Below are positions 24,529-36,036 of a DNA stretch of 64,000 nt, piece after piece. Both the position numbers and the translations under genes were made by a program. How positions within the stretch are numbered: the stretch's first letter is position 1; every line of letters begins with the position of its first letter. The stretch is taken from NCBI RefSeq assembly GCF_963678635.1, contig NC_087070.1, positions 32,592,981 through 32,656,980 on the forward strand. Reading direction: 5' to 3'. This DNA is from Symsagittifera roscoffensis (lineage: Eukaryota > Xenacoelomorpha > Acoela > Convolutidae). The notes under the pieces are model-generated. The model had not been told where the DNA came from. It saw only the letters and a program-made list of their open reading frames with translations, and did not search any database.

Positions 24529-25931
24529 ATGAAAGCCACCAAGACTAGTCAAAATAGAGTAAAAAGAGACCGTCCCTACGATCACCCTAATATTCTTGAA
24601 TCGGCGAACAAAAAAGAGTCAAATTTCCAAGAAACAGAATGTCTCAAATACGCTATTATGGATGTTCCCCAAAATTATCCTCAGTACCCAACTGTCGACC
24701 AGGCTGAGTTGCAGCCCATGATGCCTAATCAGGGCTACTATATTGAGACTGGGCCAGTGTTCGCTTCTTCAGGGGGAGATGTGTTTCCAGCTTATACCTA
24801 CACTTCAGATGTAAGTTTACAAATATTAAGACAATATTGAAAAAATTTGTTTTCAGGCTCAAAATCAAATTAATAACAGGAATAACGGTAAAATTCTCAA
24901 GCTGTCAAAAATCCTTTTTGGTTATCCTGGTTTGTGATCCTGGCTGATTGTTTGTAAAACACAATGCATTTTTTGCACTGTACCAAAGTTCTACATAGAA
25001 ACAATGATTGCTTCCAGGCAGGGGCGGATCTTGGATTTTATCGAGGGGAATGGGAGGGGGTTTGGTTAGCGGATTTTCAAAAACTTTTCGAAGTCCTCCA
25101 CCCCCAAGTCCCTCTCCCTCTGCAGGAATACAGCTCTTTGACCTCTGATTCCGTAGTCTTTCATTTGTTTTGACCGCCTTTTCTTTTTCTTTGGCGCTAA
25201 AAAATATCAGCCAATCCCCCTCTCCATCCTCGCTACAATAAAGCAACCAATAAACCAGATAGATTAGACCAATAAACAAAGAAAGCTACTAATAAATTAA
25301 TAAAGCGACAAATAAATTTTAGGTTTTTGTGTTTTTCGAGTAAACATCGTAAATTGTTTACTCGACTTTTTTCAGGTCGACCAAAATGATTTTCCAAGCT
25401 CTTTTAAATCGTTATAAAAACCCTATTTTGACCAAATTTCCTGCAATTTCCTCCTTTCAAAATTCGTATTTATTGGTGCCAAAGCGCCTTCAAAATTTTT
25501 TTAGGGTCAGCCCGCCAAAAATGGATGTCATAAAATAATACCAAAGGGGGACCCTCTGGTTGGTGAGGGGGGTCGAATCACTGAGGTAAAAGGGCGTCAG
25601 CTCTCCCGTCCCCTAAATCGGCCCTTGCTTTTAGGGATTGTTTTACGAGCCGAGAGTCGTGGCGAATGTACGTGAACGAAAACGAATGATGAGCATCAAC
25701 TCGGCTTTTGAGGAACTTCGTCTGCACATACCAACGTTTCCCTACGAGAGACGCCTGTCCAAAATAGATACTCTAAGACTGGCCATAGCATACATTGGAC
25801 TGCTCCAGGCTATTCTGGATTCGGGCAAGGGGCCCAAGGAGTTCCTAGCCCAGATTAAACTGGACGAGAGAAGCAATACTCTGAATGACGAGCCCTGGAA
25901 TACAAGCGGTAACTATTTCAATGCTCTTTAA
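24529..25931 (+). CDS. bHLH transcription factor, Ptf1a/Fer1 type
   Basis: Two exons, 24529-24810 and 25635-25931, join in phase 0 to give 192 residues. The donor is GAT|GTAAGT; the acceptor is CTTTTAG|G. Residues about 101-152 are a basic helix-loop-helix domain: basic region [13 protein letters not shown], helix 1 AFEELRLHI, loop [11 protein letters not shown], helix 2 [42 protein letters not shown] and DTLRLAI-YI are hallmarks of Ptf1a (p48) and Drosophila Fer1, and closer to these than to FERD3L, which has a RIETLRLAI-type helix 2. The family binds E-boxes as class A/B heterodimers in the nucleus and specifies neural or glandular cell fates. The N-terminal 94 residues are Tyr/Pro/Gln-rich and unrecognised. 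The short C-terminal tail has a single tryptophan (EPWNTSG). Ptf1a recruits RBPJ through C-terminal Trp motifs, but one Trp here is too little to claim that. The intron contains a MITE lying on the acceptor, and a possible 31-nt poison exon. Confidence 0.9.
24857..24887 (+). other. Possible 31-nt alternative (poison) exon in the bHLH intron
   Basis: TTGTTTTCAG precedes and GGTAAAAT follows a 31-base stretch that is open from phase 0. Because 31 is not a multiple of three, including it shifts exon 2 and hits a TGA 14 codons into that exon, before the HLH. Skipping it keeps the bHLH frame. It could be a regulatory poison exon or a fortuitous pair of splice-like sites. Confidence 0.3.
25011..25635 (+). 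mobile_element. hAT-like MITE with captured exon, inserted on a splice acceptor
   Basis: The element spans 25019-25627. Its left end CAGGGGCGGATCTTGGATTT and right end CCTAAATCGGCCCTTG are imperfect terminal inverted repeats of the family seen at 57780. Flanking octamers CTTCCAGG (25011-25018) and CTTTTAGG (25628-25635) agree at 6 of 8 positions, as expected for an 8-bp hAT target duplication. Both copies contain the AG of a splice acceptor. Between MITE arms (25019-25103 and 25364-25627) lies a 260-bp inverted copy of exon 2 and flanking intron of the upstream gene. No transposase frame is present, so mobilisation would need a helper element. Confidence 0.8.
25104..25363 (-). pseudogene. Captured inverted copy of exon 2 of the upstream gene
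   Basis: Read on the minus strand this reproduces intron end, acceptor TTGTAG and exon 2 start of the three-exon gene ([10 protein letters not shown], then [12 protein letters not shown]), up to PAEGEGLGG. It includes intron sequence, so it was copied as DNA and not through a spliced mRNA. It has diverged slightly (Lys to Ile in the DWLKFF segment). It lies inside MITE sequence and opposite to transcription of the host intron. Confidence 0.85.
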
Positions 25932-28900
25932 AAATATAAAACAAATTTTGACGTCTTTTGGCATTTGGTTGATTCGTTTTTTGAATAAGGAGCACCAAAA
26001 TATAAGCGCCAACTTTTATTAATGAAGCAACAACATGAAATATTTATCACTCGAAATCATATTTGAAAAAAATATATACTGCGTTTCGGTTTTTCTGGAG
26101 TGAGGGAACGAGGACAATATAAAAGTTTGAACATTTCCAGGACATTATATATTGATAAATTTTAACTTTCGAGCTCTTCTAAAAGCCATAAAGACTGTCA
26201 ATTTCAGCAAAATTTCAGTCAGAAAAACAGTTTTTTTTTCCGGAGCGCAATTCAAATTATTTTTATAAATTGGCATCCAAAACTCTAGACCTGGCCGGCC
26301 AGAATTGGATTTCCTTAAGAGGGGCGTACCCTGCCCTCTGATTATTAACGTTTTGGTCTAATTATCAGTAAACATTTCATTGATTTTAAGATATCATAGG
26401 TTACTCGATATTACATACCACCAAAGGTGGGGGTATTGCTAAAATGAAGCCAAAAAAACTTAGGAAAGTTACGTTTTTTCTCATCAACAATGGAGCCTAG
26501 ATTTCACCTTTTTGTTTTAGACTTGACTTCAAGATTGGACTGGGTGACGTGGGATTGAAAATGCACTAACAACTTTTCTATTTCAGAAAAAAAACTTTAA
26601 AATATGTTCTGCAAACTTAACCAGTTTTTGGCAGTTTTAAATCAAAGTCACCCAAAAATTGAAATTTTGTGGAATATAAGAAATCTTGTGGAATATAATG
26701 CCACCTGCATTGAATCTATATTTGTACAAATGTTTATAAATGAATAAATCAACATTCATATATCTTTTATATATAAAAATAATGAAATTTTTGACTTGAT
26801 TCATTCAAACATTGCCTAAAAAACGTCCAAGCAAAAGTTATTGCCACATTTGCAGCCCACATGATTTAAAAATTTTTGTTCTATTCTTTCACGCACAAAC
26901 AGCTATATAAACAGCTATATAAAACTGCTCTTATCGTTGCTTAATCTTCGAGTCATGATTGTTTTTCAGCAAATCTTAAGTAGAATTTGTGAACACTTTT
27001 GATGAAAACTTCCAAAAATGTAAAACCATAATGCAAAACACAAAACGGTTAGTCGTATACTATTGTACCGTCTCGACCAATTGGCTTGCGTCAATTACTT
27101 GCCGTCCCAGAGCTGATTTCCTGGGTTGACGTCCCGTAGCTAATCAGCACTCCCCCAGCATTTTAACTGAAATGCAGGTCTGGACATAGTTCGATAACGT
27201 AGACAACTAAGGGGCATCTTTGTACATAGATTCAAATGATAGTTTTTTTGCAATACTATATCAGTTATGAGTACCCCAGCTTATCATCAATACTTCAGCG
27301 TAATATCAAAGAAAAAGTTGTCAGAAGTTTTGTTTTTCACTTTCATTTATACCCTTTGACATAATTGCACGCTTCTTGAGATTTCTGAGATATATTCAAC
27401 TCATTAGCTTAATTGATATGGGTTTATAATGCATACGGTATCAAAGATGACTTCAGATTGATTCATAGGGTGTTCGAATATGGGCAGACATTAATTTATG
27501 CAAGTTGGGAACAATGTATTCTCGCAGATCTTGTTATGATCCAAATGAAAAAATGCTAAGACAGCATTGGGACAGTACTGGATTAGTGCTGCTCCCAGGT
27601 CAAAGTCCGCGAATTATTCTTTACACTTTCATTTCATAGTCTGGACAAGTTTTTATACCGAAATTCTAAAAAAAAACTGCCTTTAATATACAATTTTTCA
27701 AAATTATGAAATAATTATCACACAGTAAATGTACAGCAAGTTCAAATTATATAGACAGTAATGTCTGAGAACACAATTAACACAGAAAAAACCTTGAACT
27801 AGTAATTTTTTTAAGCATTTCTTTTCAGCAACCGAAAAAACGAAACGAAGTGGAAAATTGTTGAGCTACCGACCGCTTTTTATCAACCCAAAAATCATAA
27901 ATCAACCCAACTCAATAAATTGTTAATATAGTGTTACAAAAATCAAAATTCTATATAAAAATTACTTGAGCCTATAAATTTTGAACTATGAGCTTTGATT
28001 TGATTTGAAATGTGATTTTGAACCTCATCTGGGAGTTCTGATTTGATTGATACACACCTTGGGCACAATTTTTCTTTTAATTTCCTTCCCTATAATAATT
28101 CCCAGTACTAAACAGATACAAGATTTAATTTTCATTTCCTAAAGCAGAATAAGGACTCCTTGATTTCCTCCAGTACCTTTTAGGTTAATTATTGGAGCCT
28201 GGTTTGGATATATTAGAAGCCTTGAATAGATTGCTCTAAAATTACTTGTCAAATTGAAATCTTTTATCAGATAAACTATCGTTGAAAAACTGAAATAACC
28301 TATTTAGAAAAAAAGGTAACAATATAACTACCATTCCTTTTTATTCGACTTTTTCTGCAGCTTAAAAAAATTTGTCAATCTGACGGGAAGTCATTTTAAC
28401 TATATTTTTGGATCTTTTTTTTGTCAATTGTTCTGCCTTGCTTGCTAGGCGTTTTTGATGGGATTTTTTATATATCATCTGAAAATAATTGATGCCGGGA
28501 GCTCAAAGTTAAAACTATTATATTCACCTGCTAAATTGTTTGTTTAGAAAATTGTGGGTCTGTAAATGACCAATTTCATTATGACATCAAGCTCGCTTTT
28601 ATAATAGAGCACAAAAAACTGGTCGAATGCTTCCGAATTCCCCAGACAAAGTTTTCTATCTTTTAACTACATGTAAGCATTGTAGTAAAATTCCACAGAC
28701 AAATATTTGGAATCCGGATCACTGGCAAAATGAACTAAGCTTGACGTCACAGTTCTGGGATATTTAGCATGCGCTATTTTTGATGTATTAAAGCATAAGC
28801 GGCTAAAAAAATCTGGCTCAGAATTCACTCCGAACCATATTGAGGCGATATTCTGGACTGATTGAGGGTATTTCCCTTTGTAATCCCCTCCCCCAAACAA

Positions 28901-29552
28901 CAAGTAACAAAAATTAAAATCCCCCGTACACGTCTACCACTATAGGGGGCTGTGAAATTACTGCATGCTCAATTGAGAAAAAGCCTTCAATGATACGCTA
29001 CTAGATTGGAATGATATCAGTTTTTAGTTTACACGGCGTTACGAGTTAAACAGAAAATGCGTGAAGAGTTAAAGCGTGAAGCGTTAAACAGAGAATGCAA
29101 ATTTTTATTCTAAAAATTTGTATTTATAAAATATTTGTTTTTATTAATTATTTAATCAAGTCAAAACACATCATTCAAAATCATTCAAATCAAGCATTTT
29201 AGCATTCTCTTTTGAACCAAATATTTAAGAAGCCTTAAGAAACGACCGAGTCAACTTGAAGAGTTGAAAAGAGAAAAAACTATAGATATTTCTGTGAAAT
29301 AATTTCAAAATGTAGCCCATTTTTTTTTCATTTTAAAAAACCCCGGTGCCAAAAAAGTCTGAATTCCGCGCATGCAGCCTTTTTTGTGAAACATTTTTTT
29401 CCACCAAACTGCTTGTTATGAACTCAGTTTAAAACAAATTTTAAAAGTAGTAAAAGATTTGAATTCCTCATATGAGAAATACAAGTTCAAAAAATAAGAT
29501 AAAGTCGATTAAAAAAACAGCGCCATTGTTAGAAAAAATTATTTCACAAATA
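25932..29552. other. Gene-free stretch downstream of the bHLH gene
   Basis: The first part should contain the bHLH 3' UTR. No further exon is supported. A fragment resembling the hAT MITE interior or end lies near 26300-26340 (GGATTTCCTTAAGAGGGGCG). Around 27060-27190 there is a less AT-rich patch of unknown nature. The remainder is AT-rich and unassigned. Confidence 0.4.
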
Positions 29553-32500
29553 TTTGCTTAAATAGTTTGGCAAACACATGAACAGTATCGGCACATCAAG
29601 TACCAGGTGCGAGTTCTGTGCAGGTTTTATATGGTTCTGGAGTTCTCCTGAAGCGAAGTTCGTATTGAACGCTGGATTTTTAATGGCCGGCTTAATACAT
29701 TGATCTTGATTAGCTGGATAAAAGCGTTGGCACAACCAAAAACTCTGAAGAAAACTAACGCTTTTGTCTACTGCTTGTACACAAACCGATGCTTCAGTCT
29801 TTGATGTCTCAAGGCAGAAATAATCATCAGTGAAATTGAGGCCTAATATGATAGTGATAAAAAAGCGGATGTCTATTTCGATGAGTTGGTAATAAACTGG
29901 CAAGCATTTCGAATTGCATCGGCACTTCATTTCACAAGTTTAACTTCTCCTGAAAATTCAGTTGACTCTTTTTGGTGAAACCTGTAAAAATTTGCCACGA
30001 CAGTTGAGGTACTTGGAAAATCTTTGCAAGATGCCTGAGTTTTGTAAACACCCGTAGAAAAATGATTTCGCAATTTTTAGTTGCTTAGATACTGCAAAGA
30101 TATCTATGGTTACATTGTTTTCGAAAACATGACAAAAACATGACTTGTCAAGATATTATAACGATACGCATGATACTTATTGTTGGCAGCGTGTTGCTGA
30201 GCGATTCCATTTTTCAGTAAAAATTTCTTCAGCCCGAGAAAAGTTTTCTAGTTTTAGTTTTTGTTGGCTTTACTCAATGAAAATGGGCTAAAATACAAGC
30301 TTTTATACGTTGTTTGTATCAAAAATGGAGGACTTCAATTTGATGTATCACCAAACCCAATCTGATGACTATTCGTGGCACCTGATTTTATGTAGTAGAG
30401 ATTTTAAAAAGAACTAGAACACCCAAAGACAAAGAACCTCCCCTTACATTGGTCGGAACAGAAAAAAGGCTGCAATATTTTTGTAACAGTGTTAGTCAAT
30501 GCTGCATTAACTCCAGACTCCAGACTAACAAATAAATGATACTATTTAACCTATTTTGGGACGCATTTAAAAATTATAAATGTCTAAATTTATCTCAAAA
30601 TTTTTTGTCAACACTCTTTGTACTATTACAATTAAAATGCGTCTGAAAAAATCACATTCATGTAAAATACATTTCGTGTGACTTGTAGTCTAAAACTTAA
30701 ACCAGCCCAATCTTGATCAGAGTTTGAGCGATTAATTTTCGTGATGAGGGACGGTTTTCCAAGTGTTTAAAATTTTTTTAAATGGTTCACATTTAATGAC
30801 CGTATTTTATTAAAATAAGTTTCCGGCACCGCAGGCAATTTTTTGAAAATTTTCGGCGTGCGTTTTACCTTAAAATTAGTATGTATTGAGTCTGAAAACC
30901 GCAAAGATCCAACATTTAAGTTTGGTTGACGTTGACTGAAAACTGATGCCGCAAAAAAGAACCAAAAGGGAAGTTTTGGTTGGCGAGGGGGTCGAATCCC
31001 TGAAGAAAGAGCAGCCCCCTCCTTCGCCCCTCCCTCTTCGCCTCTCCCTCATCCCCCTCAAAAATCTACACCTGGTATTGATTTAAGTATTTAATCCTGA
31101 AATTGTCTGTGACGAGGATAGATTGAGAATAAATAAACCTGCCGAATTATAAACCAAACGAAAACGCGGGGAGTGTATGAGCCAACCGAAACATTATGTC
31201 ACATCAAAGAAAAATGCATAAATTTTGTCACTGTTACATAATTTTTAAATAACTACTAAAAATACTTCGGCTGGCTTATATATTATATATTTCGAGACAG
31301 TTTTCTTATCCGATCGAAACCTTCCATAACAGCAATTCAAGCTGATTTTTTTTCTACGACATCTCAGGTTGATTTTAAAACCGTTCTTTTTACTTAGTCC
31401 GAATATCAATTTTTCAACATTTTAAACTGATAATATTTTCCTTCGATCTGATGGACTAGAATTAACTCATTCTGTTTTCACTTTTAAACTAAATTATAAT
31501 TAAGCCGAATATGTCACAATTATAAGTTTTTAGATACCTGAAAATTTAGGTTTTTCCAACTGCGGTCGACATATTTTTTTTACTTCAATCCACCCAAGTT
31601 TCAAAACGCGAAAGAAATTAAACTTCGACTTTGCTCTGCTGTTTTTTCATGTATCCGGCTTTCAAAAACTATGAGTAAAACGAGAGTAAAATAAATCTAA
31701 TGCTTTGCAGATAATACTTAGTGATGTTATTTGACAGAAAATGAGATAAAAAAAAATCTTTTTTATTGCAGCCAGAGCTTTTTTCCAGTCCTGCATTGAA
31801 ATTACCATCTTTGGAGAAATAAACGCAATTTTAGTGCTTGGGTGGAAGATATTTTTTTCTTTTGTCATATATCTAGGCTACTCTATGTTCCTTTTTAGTC
31901 TCGCATTTCTTGCCTTCTTGTTTTTGCCAACCCCTTGATAACCGGTTGGTGAAGTTTTGAACAGATAGTTTTGATAGGTTGAAAATTGTTTCCTTGAGAT
32001 TGCTAAAATAAACAGTGGTCTGAGGAATGCAACAATTGAAAATCATCTCAGTCCCAACAAGAGCTGCAATGAGATTTTTTACAACTATTTTTCCAGTGAG
32101 AAAAAAAATCGAAGTTTTGATTTTCAAATTAAATTTCGAACGACCGTGCCAAGTTGGCAATTGCCTTTGATTATTTCTTTAGTTAAAAATTTAGGTTAAA
32201 AATATCAGTCTCTTATACGCTTTTAAACACATTAATCAATAATTTTTTTTTCTTTAATTCGTGTCACCATCACCCTTGCATTGTCCCGCTAAAAATAATC
32301 AAAACAATGATGTAGTAAAACGAAATGTTGGTGAAATATTAGTGAAAGAATTCTAGATTCAAGCATCGAAACAAAAACTTCTGTTTGGATTTTTTTTTCA
32401 TTGAAATCAGGAAAAAAAAACTATTTTCCATAACACAAGAATGCAAAAAACTGAGAAGACAACAAAAACGACAAAAAATTGTATATTCCGCGTCCGTGAA

Positions 32501-32783
32501 CTAATAACAACTAAGAAATTAATATCGGCAGATTAATTGTGAATATATCTAAAAATGTTTTATTGGGTTCATTGAATTTACATTATGATAACTGTTCCGA
32601 CTTTCATTTTAGTTCATTACATTTATTTTCTTTTTTTTATTACTGCTCCATAATATTTACAATTAGAATTACTATTACAATTTACTATAAAAAAAAGGCT
32701 ATTTGAATGAAAATGGGCTAAAATACAAGCTTTTATACGTTGTTTGTATCAGAAATGGAAGAATTTAATTTGATGTATCACCA
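29553..32783. repeat. 3.2-kb tandem repeat, unit 1
   Basis: The marker AATAGTTTGGCAAACACATG occurs at about 29562, 32792, 36045 and 40738, so this unit is followed by the next after about 3.23 kb. The unit contains an internal hAT-MITE relic (about 30745-31074). Its minus strand has a 128-codon frame at 29930-29544 and a 95-codon frame at 32160-31873. Neither shows a recognisable domain, and both are broken or altered in other units, so I do not call them genes. Confidence 0.85.
30745..31074 (+). mobile_element. hAT-like MITE relic inside the 3.2-kb unit
   Basis: Family words are present: GCACCGCAGGCAATTTTTTG, GGGGTCGAATCCCTGA, a C-rich tract and a right end AAAATCTACACCTG comparable with AAATCCGCCCCTG. 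The left end is too worn to place exactly. Equivalent relics occur in the other units near 33985-34322, 37250-37588, 38680-39015 and 41945-42281, so the insertion predates amplification of the array. Confidence 0.55.
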
Positions 32784-35700
32784 AACCCTTAAATAGTTTG
32801 GCAAACACATGAACAGTATCGGCACATCAAGTACCAGGTGCAAGTTCTGTGCAGGTTTTATATGGTTCTGGAGTTCTCCTGGAGCGAAGTTCGTATTGAA
32901 CGCTGGATTTTTAATGGCCGGCTTAATACATTGATCTTGATTAGCTGGATAAAAGCGTTGGCACAACCAAAAACTCTGAAGAAAACTAACGCTTTTGTCT
33001 GCTGCTTGTACACAAACCGATGCTTCAGTTTTTGATGTCTCAAGGCAGAAATAATCATCAATGAAATTGAGGATTCATATGATAGTGATAAAAAAAGCGG
33101 ATGTCTATTTCGAGTTGGTAAGAAACTGGCAAGCATTTCGAATAGCATCGGCACTTCATTTCACAAGTTTAACTTTTTCTGAAAATCCAGTTGACTCTTT
33201 TTGGTGAAACCTGTAAAAATTTGCCACGACAATCGAGGTACTTGAAAAATCTTTGCAAGATGCCTGAGTTTTGTAAACACCCGTAGAAAAATGATTTCGC
33301 AATTTTTAATTGCTTAGATACTGCAAAGATATCTATGGTTACATTGTTTTCGAAAACATGACAAAAACATGACTTGTCAATATATTATAACAATACGCAT
33401 GATACTTTTTGTTGGGAGCGTGTTGCTGAGCGATTCAATTTTTCAGTAAAAATTTCTTCAGCCCGAGGAAAGTTTTCTTGTTATAGTTTTTGTTGGCTTT
33501 ACTCAATGAAAATGGGCTAAAATACAAGCTTTTATACGTTGTTTGTATCAAAAATGGAGGACTTTAATTTGATGTATCACCAAACCCAATCTGATGATTA
33601 TTTGTGGCACCTGATTTTATGTAGTAGAGATTATAAAAAGAACTAGAACACCCAAAGACAAAGAACCTCCCCTTACATTGGTCGGAACAGAAAAAAGGCT
33701 GCAATATTTTTGTAAGAGTGTTAGTCAATGCTGCATTAACTCCAGACTCCAGATCAACAAATAATTGATACTATTTTACTATTTAACCTATTTTGGGACG
33801 CATTTAACAATTATAAATGTCTAAATTTATCTCAAAATTTTTTGTCAACACTCTTTGTACTATTTCAATTAAAATGCGTCTGAAAAAATCACATTCATGT
33901 AAAGTACATTTCAAGTGACTTGTAGTCTAAAACTTAAGCCAGCCCAATCTTGATCAGAGTCTGAGCGATTAATTTTCGTGATTAGGGACGGTTTTCCAAG
34001 TGTTTAAAATTTTTTTAAATGGTTCACATTTAAAGACCGTATTTTATTAAAATAAGTTTCCGGCACCGCAGGCAATTTTTTGAAACTAAAAAATCAAAAT
34101 TTTCGTCGTGCGTTTTACCTTAAAATCAGTATGTAATGAGTCTGAAAACCGCAAAGATCCATCATTGAAGTTTGGTTGACGTTGACTGAAAACTGATGCC
34201 GCAAAAAAAACCAAAAGAGAAGTTTTGGTTGGCGAGGGGGTCGAATCCCTGAAGAAAGAGCAGCCCCCTCCTTCGCCCCTCCCTCTTCGTCTCTCCCTCG
34301 TCCCCCTCAGAAATCTACACCTGGTATTGATTTAAGTATTTAATCCTGAAATTGTCTGTAACGAGGATAGATTGAGAATAAATAAACCTGCCAAATTATA
34401 AACCAAACGAAAACGCGGGGAGTTTATGAGCCAACCGAAACATTATGTCACATCAAAGAAAATTGCATAAATTTTGTCACTGTTACATAATTTTTAAATA
34501 ACTACTAAAAAATACTTCGGCTGGCTAATATTTTATAAATTTCGAGACAGTTTTAGTTATCCGATCGAAACCTTCCATAACAGCATTTCAAGCTGATTTT
34601 TTTTTCTACGACACCTCAGGTTGATTATAAAACCGTTCTTTTTACTTTGTCCGAATATCAATTTTTCAACCTTTTAAACTGATAATATTTTCCTTCGATC
34701 TGATGGACTAGAATTAACTCATTCTGTTTTCACTTTTAAACTAAACTAAAAATAAGCCGAATATGTCACAATTATAAGTTTTTAGATATCTGAAAATTTA
34801 GGTTTTTCGAACTGCGGTCGACATATTTTTTTTACTTCAATCAACCCAAGATTCAAAACGCGAAAGAAATTAAGTTCGACTCTGCTCTGCTGTTTCTTCA
34901 TGTGCCCGCCTTTCAAAAATTATGAGTAAAACGAGAGTAAAATAAATCTAATGCTTTGCAGATAATACTTAGTGATGTTATTTGACAGAAAACAGAGAAA
35001 TAAAAAAAAACTTTTTTATTGCAGCCAGAGCTTTTTTCCAGTCCTGCATTGAAATTACCATCTTTGGAGAAATAAACGCAATTATAGTGCTTGGGTGGAA
35101 GATATTTTTTTCTTTTGTCATATATCTAGGCTACTCTATGTTCCTTTTTAGTCTCGCATTTCTTGCCTTCTTGTTTTTGCCAACCCCTTGATAACCGGTT
35201 GGTAAAATTTTGAACTGATAGTTTTGATAGGTCGAAAATTGTTTCCTTGAGATTGCTAAAATAAACAGTGGGCTGAGGAATGCAACAATTGAAAATCATC
35301 TCAGACCCAACAAGAGCTGCAATGAGATTTTCTACAACTATTTTTCCAGTGAGAAAAAAAAATCGAAGTTTTGATTTTCAAATTAAATTTTGAACGACCG
35401 TGCCAAGTTGGCAATTGCCTTTGCTGTTTTCTTTAGTTAAAATTTTAGGTTAAAAATATTAGTCTCTTATACGCTTTTAAACACATTAATCAATAGTTTA
35501 CTTTTTCTTTAACTCGTGTCACCATCACCCTGGCATTGTCCCGCTAAAAATAATCAAAACAATGATGTAGTAAAACGAAATGTTGGTGAAATATTAGTGA
35601 AAGAATTCTAGATTCAAGCATCGAAACAAAAACTTCTGTTTGGATTTTTTTCATTGAAATCAGGAAAAAAAATTATTTTCCATAACACAAGAATGCAAAA

Positions 35701-36036
35701 AAAAACTGAGAAGACAACAAAAACGACAAAAAATTGTAAATTCCGCGTCCGTGAACCAATAACAACTAAAAAATTAATATTGGCAGATTAATTGTAAAAA
35801 TATCTAAAAATGGTTTATTGGGTTCATTGAACTTACATTATGATAATTGTTCCGACTTTCATTTTAGTTCATTACATTTATTTTCTTTTTTTGATTACTG
35901 CTCCATAATATTTACAATTAAAATTACTATTACAATTTACTATAAAAAAAGGCTTTTTCAATGAAAATGGGCTAAAATACAAGCTTTTATACGTTGTTTG
36001 TATCAAAAATGGAAGAGTTTAATTTGATGTATCACC
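32784..36036. repeat. 3.2-kb tandem repeat, unit 2
   Basis: It matches unit 1 along its length with scattered substitutions and short indels. The 84-base block around CAATGAAAATGGGCTAAAAT occurs twice per unit, here at 32706-32788 (unit boundary) and 33504-33587. No gene is recognised. Confidence 0.85.

Noticed and set aside
26291-26302. Perfect 12-bp palindrome CTGGCCGGCCAG
   Set aside because: It is isolated and short, with no paired sites or gene nearby. One such palindrome in 64 kb can arise by chance.
29544-29930. 128-codon minus-strand frame in the 3.2-kb repeat
   Set aside because: It has no recognisable domain, and equivalent frames in other units are broken into pieces by indels and stops, so I treat it as a chance frame in a repeat.
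30980-31000. GGTCGAATCCC resembling a tRNA B box, present in many MITE copies
   Set aside because: No A box at the right distance and no cloverleaf could be found. The elements have TIRs and 8-bp duplications, as expected for DNA transposons and not for tRNA-derived SINEs.
34982-35191. Hydrophobic plus-strand frame, also at 39675-39884, resembling a small membrane protein
   Set aside because: The identical second copy is explained by the 4.69-kb duplication. Phe/Leu/Ile richness is expected from T-rich DNA, and the frame is not open in unit 1 or the last unit.
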